Of a stretch of 64,000 nt of DNA, positions 1 to 9,406 are shown one piece after another. The notes under the pieces were generated by a model that did not search any database, was not told the origin of the DNA, and saw only the letters and a list, made by a program, of their open reading frames with translations. Location of the stretch: contig NC_058494.1 of assembly GCF_020382885.2 (NCBI RefSeq), positions 27,130,329 through 27,194,328 on the forward strand, given 5' to 3'. The number at the start of each line of letters is the position of its first letter. Position 1 is the stretch's first letter. The position numbers were made by a program, and so were the translations under genes. Origin of the DNA: Scatophagus argus. Its lineage: Eukaryota > Chordata > Actinopteri > Scatophagidae.

Positions 1-470
1 AGCCACCTCAACTGACTCCTTTCGATGTGGAGGAGCAGCGGCTCTACTCCGAGCTCCTCACCCTATCCCTAAGGGAGCGCCCCGCTACCCTGCAGAGAAA
101 GCTCATTTCAGCCGCTTGTATCCGAGATCTCGTTCTTTCAGTCATGACCCAAAGTTCATGACCATAGGTGAGGGTAGGAACGTAGATTGACTGGTAAATT
201 GAGATCTTCACCTTACGGCTCAGCTCTCTCTTCACCATGACAGACCGATACAACGACCGCACCGATCCACCTGTCAATCTCACGCTCCCATCTTCCCTCA
301 CTCGTGAACAAGACCCCGAGATACTTAAACTCACCCACTTGAGGCAGGAACTCTCCTCCAACCTGGAGGGGACAGACCACGTTTTTCCGGTCGAGAACCA
401 TGGCCTCGGATTTAGAGGTGCTGATTTTCATCCCAGCTGCTTCGCACTCGGCTGCAAACAGGAAGCAGAA
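1..470 (-). mobile_element. LINE reverse-transcriptase fragment, 3' part, decayed
   Basis: On the minus strand, two frames together read like the C-terminal part of a non-LTR retrotransposon reverse transcriptase. Readable landmarks are AAECEAAGMKISTSKSEAMVL, then EFKYLGVLFTSEGR, then VPTLTYGHELWVMTERTRSR and AEMSFLCRVAGRSLRDRVR. The reading frame breaks between these blocks, so no intact protein is made. The element runs off the left edge of the window. Similar sequence is very common in fish genomes. I cannot name the LINE clade with confidence. Confidence 0.8.
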
Positions 471-2369
471 AAGGCAAACAATGGCGAGATGGAAAACCTG
501 AGGACCCAAACAGAGCGACGTAGCAGTGAGTCGGCGGTCTGAGGCGAAATCGTGTCCATAAAAGAGCCGACCACGTCAAGAGGAGTCTGGTTCTTTTTCT
601 TTTCTTCTCTGTCCTCCTCCTCTTTTGATATTTTTTGTATGTTTTAACCCATTAACTTTAATAAGTGGATTATTTATTTTTGTCAAATCATGTGTGTATT
701 TATCTTTGTGCTGCCTCAGAACCATGAATTTATAAATATATAAACATGAAGTCTGTGATCTGTGCTTTCGTTTTGTCTCTCCTTTGGTCATCAGAACTTG
801 TGTGTGAAAGAGCAGATTCAAGGCGCGTTACCTTTTAACAGAAGTAAACCTCCACTAGGGGGCGCTGCAGTTTTATATAGAGAGCATCCGTAAGAGGACG
901 ACGAGAAAGTTCTAGATGGTTCCTTTTGCTTTGAACTGTTCCCGTAAGCACCACCAGTTTTTTACCTCCAAGACCATTTAAATAGTTTTATGTGCGATAA
1001 AACGTCATTAAGATCGCAGTAAAAACTAACGGGAAAAAGTACATACAAAACAAACTTGATTTATAAAATGGAGGATAAGCACGAGCTACATGACCTTTTT
1101 CACCCCTAATTCACAAACCTCGAATCTGAATCTGAAGACTTGAACTGTCCTCATTATGATTTTACCTCGTTATTCTACTGTTCCCTTTCATTGTCGTGGG
1201 TGAGTTTCGTCATCATTTGATATATTACTACATAATTATATTTTCCTCGCCTATTTGCATATTCATAATGACCAGCGTTACATAAACAAAAACAGCAGCG
1301 TCTCAAAGTACGTGATATTACATAAATTGTCAAAAGTGGCTCATGTTCTGGTAATAAATTCACTTAAAAGAAATCAACATGCCGGCCGCGTGTATTTACA
1401 CGTGAGCTTACTGCGCAGGCGTGTAACCTGGTTTGTCTGCTGGCCTTTCTTGATCCCACAGCAGATCCCCTTTAGACTGGAGTCGTTAAGGTCCAAAAGG
1501 TTGGACTTCTGACGTGATGACGCGTCTTTGTCCACTTTCTTGTCTCTTGGTGTCCATGTTTTTACTTCTTTGACACAGCGTGACCCACTGCTTGCTGTTT
1601 GCGTGTTTTTGTCGTTGGGGCAAACGAAACAAAATGTAAAAAATCAACTTAATTGGTCGCATAATGGTGGACTGAGGACTGAACTTAACTCGACTGCAGG
1701 TAAAACAAAGTCTTGTGCAAAGCTGTTGTCCTCTGGGTGATGTTCCCATTTATTGCAACAGAAACACAACGTCACCATCAAAGTTGATGTGAAACTGAAG
1801 CTCAGAAGCACTGGCTGTCCTCTGGAGGTCGCTAAGAGCTGTTGTGTTCCTCACCACCATCTAACTCACACTGATTCATACCTTATTCACTCACCTGCTG
1901 CTGGGTGGGTTACCAGTTAAACCGAAACAGAAACATACTGCACCCTTGTGGTCAAATAAGGTATTTGCACAAAACCTCAATGAAGAATGGCTCCTACAAA
2001 CACAAACGGACACCAATGGAAACTTTGACGGCTGAGTTGTGCTTTACGCAATACACAACACACACAAACAATAACTAACTGAATAGCAGTGGTTAATAAC
2101 ATACTGAAACTGAATTACTAAGAAGTTGAGTATTGAAAGTAAGCAGTCCAGAAAATGAGAGAAGAACACAGCAAATCGTAAAACCAATTCAAATAAATGA
2201 ACGGACAGACAAATAAATGAATGGAATCCAGTTGAAGTCCACACTGAAAGGAGGATCTTCTGGTGGCCAAACACCAAAAGGACACCTCACTGTGGCCTTT
2301 TGTTCTGACTGGGTTTAATTAAAAGGCCGCTTCAGCAAGACCTGAGGGTTCTTCATAACATAAGTCCAA
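471..2369. other. Intergenic, no gene recognised
   Basis: This stretch is AT-rich and has only short, unconvincing open frames. A short fragment near 855-880 with the core CTAGGGGGCGCTGCAG resembles dispersed fish repeat ends. I see no splice-flanked coding exon and no promoter signature. Confidence 0.5.
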
Positions 2370-3290
2370 TCAAAGTGCAACCAGGACCGTGAAGAGCTTC
2401 GTAAACCAGTTTCGGCATGTAAGTCTGGTTGAACGGGGGACAGGAAGTTGGAGGCAAACCCTGCTGATCTGAGTCAGCAGTTGTGCTCTAATGCTGACGA
2501 CGCCGACTTCCAAGGAGGGCAAACAGTTTGTGTCCTTTAAAATGTTCCTGTCTCTGCTGAGACATCTGGAGCTGGCACTGTCCTCCAGAGAAGGTAAGGG
2601 ACCTCTGATGATTCTCTCAGCCGTTCTTATTGTCCTCTGAAGTGTCTTCTTGTCTGCAGCAGAGCAGCCAGCATACCACACAGTGATGCAGGCTGCCAGC
2701 ACCCTCTCCATGGTGGAGCGGTCGAAGGTCAGCAGCAGTGTAGTCTCTGCTGGGACACAACCGGCTGGTGTTGTCTGTCCAGGACCAATCTTGGGAGGGT
2801 GGGTCCTGTTTGTCCTGAAGTCCAGCACCATTTCTTCAGTTTTCTTGGTGTTAAGGGACAGGCACCTGTGCACCGCTTGGACAGGGTCCTCGCCTCATCC
2901 CTGTCATCGCCTGCGGAGATCAGGCCGCCCACAGTGGTGTCATCAGCAGGTCTGATGGTGGTGTTGGAGGAGTGGATGGGAGTGCAGTCGTGGGTGTACC
3001 GGGAATAGAGGAGTGGGCCCAGAACTCAGCCCTGTGTGGGGGGCCAGTGCTGAGCGTGAAGGTGGAGGAGCAGCGAGGACCAGTCCTCGCATTGTGGGCG
3101 GTTTGTGAGAAAGTTCGTAATCCAGGCACAGGTGGGGGGTGCAGGTGTAGCAGTTTGTCCACGAGCATCTCTGTGATTGAATGCTGAACTGTAATCCACG
3201 AGCAGCGCTGTGACGTAGTTAGGATACCTTTTGGGGTCAGGTGAGTTAAGAAGCTTCACGCTGCCGGCGCCGTCAGGGTTGACCTCACGG
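2370..3290 (-). mobile_element. Second LINE fragment (L2/CR1/Rex1-like), decayed
   Basis: The minus strand carries pieces typical of fish CR1/L2-type reverse transcriptases in several frames. Reading from high to low coordinate, they are a palm-like segment with VTALLVDYSSAFN and then WITNFLTNRPQ. After these comes LSLNTKKTEEMVLDFR, then ERVLAACITVWYAGCSAADK followed by LQRTIRTAERIIRGPLPSLE. Frameshifts and gaps separate them, so this is a dead copy. It belongs to a different LINE family from the fragment at 1-470. Confidence 0.8.
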
Positions 3291-4072
3291 TGTGCACCTT
3301 GGCTACACGTTTGCCAGCAAGTGTCCTCGCTCTACTTTCTGTCTTTCCTGCTGTCTTACTCTGAGGCGGAGTCCACCTGATATCTTGATCATCAAACATC
3401 CTGCACATCCGGTCCTGCTGCCGCACCAAAACAAAATACTCCGTCACAATGCAAAGTCCTGCAATGGCTGGTTGCTCAAGTACTCAGGAAAAAGTACTTT
3501 AAGTATTAAAAGTAAATGTTCTCGCTGTATAAAAACTCGCCTCGTGACTGTAATATCGTTATGTCGTCATCTGCCGCCTCGTTTGCCCCGCGTGTGCGGG
3601 TTTGCCGCAGGTTGCTGATTTCAGTCAAATACTTTGCGGGGGATGCGGGAGCTGTTGTGTTATGTTTTCTATAAATGTTATAAATATTCAAATTTTTTTA
3701 CAAAAAAAATAATTGTAGCTGGATTATCTGTGCGTTCAAATACCTGCAGCATATTTTCTGTTACTTGTTGTTCATTGTGTTGTTATTTTGCTGTTTCTGC
3801 TGCCGCTTGAACGTGTAATTTAATGAAGGAAAGAGTCGAGATTATGTTTTATTCTGTTTATTGATAGTTTATTAATGCAGTGTTGTTATGATGTTAGTTT
3901 GGCTCCTGTACAGGTGTGTTTCAATGTTGGCATGACAGCCCGACAATCCTGTCCAACAGCTTCAGCGGATTTCGGCTGACGGAAACTGTGTCCAGTCTCA
4001 CCTGAACACCTGAACACCTGCAGCACCTGCAGCACCTGCAGCACGAATCACGAGCTTCATCAGCGTGCAGCC
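3291..4072. other. Upstream region of the Ig gene, with short tandem repeat
   Basis: No coding exon was seen. Near 3466-3530 there is a short fragment of the fish repeat rich in AAGTACTTTAAGTA. Just before the start codon, about 4004-4043, runs a small 9-bp tandem repeat of the form CACCTGCAG/CACCTGAA. The transcription start of the Ig gene probably lies here, but no TATA box stands out. Confidence 0.4.
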
Positions 4073-4638
4073 ATGAAAACTGTTTTGTTTCTCTGTACTT
4101 TACAATTCACTGTAACGATTACGGGTGAGTTTCTTTAGTGTTTCATGTACTTCTCAGATAACACATAATTCTGTTTATGTGTTTGTTTGTTTGTTTGTTT
4201 GGAGGGGGGAGGGTGTTTAGTTCCGTGTCAGGGCACGTCTACATCCCTCTGACGTGGGTCCCACCGATCAGCTGTTGTATCGATGACACTGATCGGTTTG
4301 TGCTGCTGATGCCACGCTGTGAAGTGGGAATGTTACACGAGTGGCATCGGGGGGAAAAGGAGGCCACTGGAAGGGTTCAACGGACACGTTTCCCTCGTGA
4401 CTGAAACACACGAGGCACAACATGCTGACTGGGGACAGAGCCGGACCAGCTGGTCCCCTCTGGTTCCAGGACCCTTCTGTCTGACTTGATGTTTTCTGAA
4501 ACCATCTTGTCATTTTTAACAGAAATACGAGACAAACCAGACGAGACAGAGACAACAACGCGTCTTCCGGGAGAAGGTAAATATGTGACCTGACAACAGC
4601 ATTGATTGGGGTGAGAGAGAGAGAGACTCACACACACG

Positions 4639-4689
<51 letters not shown>

Positions 4690-6630
4690 GCACAGGTGCA
4701 TAGACTGAGATGCATAACAGCAGTACTGGAATGACAGTGTTGTATACTGGGTAGTGATGGTGTGAAGGTGTTGAAGAGATCTCTGCTGACACCATTTTGC
4801 TTCTATAAAAAGTTTATTACAAGAAGCTCAGCATCAAATCCAGCACCTGCTGTGAGAGGATCCCAGCCAGTATGGCTCACTCTGCTGAAACATCTCTATT
4901 TGTCTGCTTATGTAGTTTAGTTCACATGAAACGAGGAGGATAACATCTGGAAATTAACCAAAGACCTTTCCAAGACACAGAGAGAGGGGCAGAAAGACCA
5001 TCTTCCTGTACCATATATCACTGAGGGGCCCCAGGAAACCATCATTCCTACTAATCACCAGGTCCCAGGATGACACCAATCATACCAATCTTCAGACACT
5101 ACAGCAATGACAGTATTAACAACAATAACAGTGACAGCAACAAAAATAACACAGAAATATAACAGCTGTTAGTTAGTGACACACGACATGAGAGTTAGAG
5201 GAGGAGAGAGAAGCTCAGTGCATCATGGGAGATCCCCCGGCAGTCTCAGCCCATAGCAGCATAACCAGGACCTGAGAGTTGTGAAGCTGAGCTGACAGTG
5301 CAGATAAAGTGTTTGAAAACATCAGTTGTTATTTGGAGGCTTTCAAACCGTCTGACCTTTTCTGTTTCCTCAGGAGGGCCTCGAGTCATGTGTCCGACTG
5401 AGCAAGTCAGGGCAACAGAGGGTGAGAACGCAACTCTTCCTTGTCATCTGGATCAATGGATCGACTTGTCTAAAGGCGCAGAATGGAGCAAACTCGACCC
5501 CAAGGAAACCGTCCACGTCTATCGATCCAAAGGCAAAGCTCTTGGTCCACAGAGTCCACAATACAAAGACAGGACGACTCTGAACCACGAGGGCCTGAAG
5601 ACAGGAAACCTGGCGCTGCACATCTCCTCAGTGAAGCAGTCTGACAACGGGACGTACAGATGTTTAATCCTAGAGGGGAAAAAGTCCTGTACTGTTGACC
5701 TTCTCATCGGTGAGCAGTCAGAAGCTAATTCTGTGTAGTTCACATGTCAGAAATCAAAAAGGTGCAGCTGACGTGTCTCTGCATGTTAGGATGATAATGA
5801 AATGACTTGTAAAAAACATAATGTGACTTTCTGTCTCTGAGTGTCATCTTGTCATTTTAAACAGAAACACCAAGTCAGTTGGGTGAGACAAATACAACAA
5901 CATCTGCTTCAGCAGAAGGTAAATGTCTTTGTAGTCTGGGAAACTGAAGTGTCTTTCTTTCTCCCTGAGTTAAACATAATCTGACTGTCTGAACGTTCAC
6001 TGTGAGCGTTTCATCTGCACACACTTAGCATCTTCTCTGATATTCCTTCAGACGGTCGGAACCACCGGGCTGCCATTGCTGTTAGCATCTTCATTGCTGT
6101 CGCCCCCGTCCTCCTCCTCCTCCTCCTCCTCGTCCTTGTTCTTCTGGTACGGAACAGAGCAAAAATCTGTAAGTACAAGCTCCTGCTCCACAGCTTTTTA
6201 TTTCCAACATTTAATGTCCTGAGCAGTGAAAACAGGGACAGGAAAAAGAACTGAAAGGATTAAAAGTTGTACTCTGACATATTACATCATTAGACAAAGT
6301 GTTAGTATGAACCTTCACTGTGAACAGTGAACTTCCTGTTTCCCCCAGTGAAGGCAGGAAGTGAGGACACAGACTGACATAATTTTTCATGAGGCAGAAA
6401 AAGAGTTTGTGTACTATACTTTAATTCTTTGCTTCTGTGGTTAAATACCCTTTAATCAGTGTCACAAACTGCTTTTCTTCCCCTCAGGGGATCGTGTGAA
6501 GAGGGTCTGCAGAAGGAAGAAACCAGAAGCAGAGACGGATGGATCTGCTTCTGAAATGAAGAAGCTGAACAGAGCAGCTGAGGGGGACGAGGACCACGAC
6601 AGGCAGGAAGAAAACGGAGACGTCGTCTGA
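4073..6630 (+). CDS. Single V-set Ig-domain membrane receptor, butyrophilin/MOG-like
   Basis: Six exons, all joined in phase 1: 4073-4124, 4523-4576, 5374-5709, 5865-5918, 6052-6168 and 6488-6630, giving 251 residues. The first exon is a signal peptide (MKTVLFLCTLQFTVTITG). The long exon is one V-type Ig domain with the first Cys in TLPCHL, Trp in AEWSK, and the second Cys in DNGTYRC. This is the pattern of the butyrophilin/MOG/CD276-like receptors expanded in fish. Two 54-bp Thr-rich stalk exons lie on either side of the Ig exon. One transmembrane helix (AVAPVLLLLLLLLVLVLLV) is followed by a basic tail without tyrosine, hence no ITIM or ITAM. The likely role is a cell-surface immune or adhesion receptor. 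Ligand and exact orthologue are unknown. Whether the first stalk exon is used is uncertain. Confidence 0.75.
4628..4694. repeat. (CA)n microsatellite
   Basis: An almost pure CA dinucleotide run with a few CG-containing steps, inside the intron between the first stalk exon and the Ig exon. Confidence 0.95.
4730..5280. mobile_element. Probable TE-derived insertion in Ig gene intron
   Basis: This intronic block has a composition unlike its surroundings. It contains a segment resembling a dispersed fish repeat, with GCATCATGGGAGATCCCCCG near 5220 and a run of ACA/AAC triplets near 5110-5160. I judged this from memory of similar repeats. I could not delimit terminal repeats or a target-site duplication. 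Confidence 0.4.
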
Positions 6631-6904
6631 GGGGTGAAGTGATGGTCGACAGTCAGCTGCAGGACACGCCGCCTCCACCTGTTTGTGTGTTGACTGGGCC
6701 GACAACCATTAAACCTCCACACGCATCTGCTGGACCTCAGACACCAAACAACATGAAAGCTGCTGCTCATCATTCAGCGTTAATCTGGACAATCCAACTC
6801 CCACCTGCACTACATGTAAATACTGCACATTGTCACATTTTTAATTTCATTATTTTTATAAGGTTTCTATTTTATAACATTTAATGTGAAAAAATTGCTC
6901 CCCC

Positions 6905-7105
6905 CCTCCATTAGCCGGCTGATGTGCCCTTGAGCAAAGCACTTAACCCCCCAATATGCTCCCCGGGCTTGATGCTGCCCACTGCTCCTGTGTGTGTTTC
7001 ACTGCATGTAATTTGCCGGGTGTTGCATGTGTGTGTTCAACTAAGGATGCAGAAGACAAATTCAGTGTGTGTATGTTAAAATATATATACTGTCAATAAA
7101 GCTGA
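6905..7105 (+). mobile_element. Partial SINE body in Ig gene 3' region
   Basis: The segment CCCTTGAGCAAAGCACTTAA, followed by CACTGCTCCTGTGTGTG and CAGAAGACAAATTC, is a diverged copy of the body of the SINE at 7247-7507, without the tRNA-like head. Its AATAAA at 7095-7100 could serve as the Ig gene's poly(A) signal. Confidence 0.6.
7095..7100 (+). terminator. Candidate poly(A) signal of the Ig gene
   Basis: AATAAA lies about 465 bp after the stop codon. A second AATAAA is at 7193-7198. Either could end the transcript, and the sequence alone does not decide. Confidence 0.4.
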
Positions 7106-7246
7106 TTCTTCTTCTTAATTTTACTCATTCTATTTTACTTACCTATTTTTTGGTCACTGCACAATGTGCCGTGTGTGATCGTGTGTGTGACAAATAAACC
7201 TATCTTGTATCTTGTATATATAAATGCCCCCCTCAGGTGGTATCCT

Positions 7247-7507
7247 GGGGCAGTCGTGGATCAGCGGTTAGGGTGTCGGACCCGTAACCGGTGGGTCGCT
7301 GGTTCGATTCCCCGTACCGGTGTCCATGGCTGAGGTACCCTTGAGCAAGGTACCTAACCCCCACTGCTCCCCGGGCGCTGCACGCGGTCGCCCACTGCCC
7401 CGGGTTTGCTGTGTGTGTGTGCACGTCACTTGGGTGGGTTAAATGCAGAGAACAAATTTCGTTGGAGTGAGTTCCCTCCAATGACAAAATATGTCACTTT
7501 CACTTTC
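7247..7507 (+). mobile_element. tRNA-derived SINE, near full length
   Basis: The head is tRNA-like. The A box TGGATCAGCGG lies near 7257 and the B box GGTTCGATTCC at 7301-7311, spaced as in an RNA polymerase III internal promoter. The body holds CCCTTGAGCAAGGTACCTAA and GGGTTAAATGCAGAGAACAA, and the tail ends in CACTTTCACTTTC. An internally deleted copy sits in the opposite orientation at 32987-33119. Confidence 0.85.
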
Positions 7508-7822
7508 ATCCATCTGTCTTATATGTCCAGGTTTCTGAGATTTCATTTTCTTTTAATTACAGTACTGTGCAGTACAGTACTAAATGATTAGCAAAAGATA
7601 TGAAGTTTCCCCTGTAACTCTGCATCTTAACTTTAATGTGTGAACGCTGCTTTAGGTCACCTTCCAACATGGAGGACGGCTGATTTTCTCCCATGAGCCT
7701 GTGGGGCTCTTCCCTCAGACCAAACATCTGGAACATAGCTGTTGTGACAACGTTGAAACAAAATAACACGTTTTCATTACATTCTAAACATCCCAACATT
7801 TCCTTTTGTTTTCTGAAGCAGG

Positions 7823-7975
7823 ATGGTGGTTAGCACTGAGGTCTCACAGCCAGAGGGTTTTAGGTTTGAATCCCAGTCTGGGCCCTTCTGCGCAGAGTTT
7901 GCATGTTCTCCCTGTTTTCTCTGGGTACTCGGACTTCCTCCCACAATCCCGGAAACATGCACGTTAGATTTCATT
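7823..7975 (+). mobile_element. Second tRNA-derived SINE type, diverged
   Basis: The segment GTGGTTAGCACTGAGGTCTC leads to a B-box-like GGTTTGAATCC at 7863-7873. It is followed by GAGTTTGCATGTTCTCC and ACTTCCTCCCACA. This is a familiar dispersed fish SINE body, different from the family at 7247. Mutations in the B box suggest an old copy. Confidence 0.7.
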
Positions 7976-8228
7976 GGCTGGTGTGACGCACGGTGTCGTG
8001 TTGAAAATGTATGGATGGATGTTTTAAGTAAATCATTACTTAAGTTAATTATAACAACAGTGAACAGTACCGAAATTAAACTCACATCCTCAGTCATGTC
8101 GTCCACTAACACACTAACATAAACAACATATTATGACAGACATTTTGTAGAAACAGTCGTATTTTAAATGGAGTCTGGCACAAACAGCTCGACACGTTAA
8201 ACGCTGACGTAGCAAAACAACACCGACG

Positions 8229-8424
8229 TTCCCGGGAAAACCATATTCCGCCAAAAGTGTTCTATTGAGTCTCCCGCCACTGGCCTGCCGGCTTGTTAAG
8301 ACTGACGTAACGTCCGCCTGTGACGCTCAGCCAATGAGCTGTTGCTGTCAGCTGGAGTGGACCAATCAGAGTGCAGCGGCGGGAAACACAGCTGATCGAG
8401 GAGGAGCCGGAGGAGATTTGGCGC
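8229..8424 (+). promoter_or_regulatory. cdc6: cdc6 promoter: paired CCAAT boxes and E2F sites
   Basis: Two CCAAT boxes (8331-8335 and 8362-8366) lie 31 bp apart. Downstream are two E2F-type sites, GGCGGGAAA at 8378-8386 and TTTGGCGC at 8417-8424. A CRE-like TGACGTAA sits at 8303-8310 and a TTCCCGGGAAAA palindrome at 8229-8240. No TATA box is visible. Vertebrate CDC6 is a known E2F target induced at G1/S. Transcription probably starts around 8400-8450, with a non-coding first exon ending at 8540 before GTACGT. Factor binding is inferred from motifs only. Confidence 0.75.
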
Positions 8425-9406
8425 TAGTTAGAAGTCAGAGTGCGGAAGAAGACGGACTGAAAGGGACGCCGAGAGGACCTCAGGACGATAAAACACCCGA
8501 CCAGAGCCGAGAAGACGTCTTTTATCTTGTTTTTAGAAAGGTACGTTCCTCACCAACACGATCATTTTAGTGTTAAGACGAGAAGTCGATTGTTCATTGT
8601 AGCCGGAAGACGATTTCTTCTTCTTCTTCTACTACTCTGCAGTGCAGTTTGGTTTGCTAGTTTATCGCCTGACTTATCAGGGCGCGCGTCTTTCTCACGC
8701 TGTGTATGGACAAATCTTTTCTACAGAATGGTTTTCATGTCGCTCCACGATGTGTTTTTGGTTAGACTTGAGTCATACTCGTGTCGACATGGAGGTATTT
8801 AATGACGACCGTCTCCGTGTGGTCCTCCGCTCTCTTGGCGCCATTTAGCCGCAGCGCCGCTTTGTCGCTGCTGTAAAGATGACCGCGCTGAGCGGCTGCT
8901 TTAGCGAGCTTTCAGCGCGTTACGCTTACTGTGGTGAGGGGCGTTTTACGATGTTAGGCTCATCTGATGGGTAACATTACGTTTCATCGACGGTAAGGAA
9001 CCACAACGACCTTCAGTTCACTGAAACTTTATTGAATTTTCATTGACACGAATGAACAGACACACGTGGATGTTGGTTAAATGTGTGAAGCTAAAGAGCT
9101 GAAAAACCTATGATTTAAAAACAGAATGTAGTGTTGCATATGCAGTTTGAAGACAGTTTCTTCCCAGACGTGAAGAAATTGGAATGACGTAAAGTATGAA
9201 TGATGTTGGGCTGTAGAATGTAGTAAATAAGTTTTTATTGCTGCCCGTCCTCTTCGATCCATCAGGGTTTAATGTTAGCAGGCCTGAGTTTCAGGTTTTT
9301 ATGTAGCACCAACATTCACAGCAGGATTTATGCAATTCTGATTTAAAACCAGTAAACCACCAGACTCATGATGCATCTCACCCGTATGTTTCAGGTCCAA
9401 CCCAGA

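Noticed and set aside
4377-4715. Open frames made of Val/Cys repeats on the minus strand
   Set aside because: They are translations of the CA microsatellite and carry no meaning as protein.
7247-7320. A possible functional tRNA gene
   Set aside because: A and B boxes are present, but the sequence does not fold into a full cloverleaf by eye and continues into a SINE body and tail. It is the head of a retroposon.
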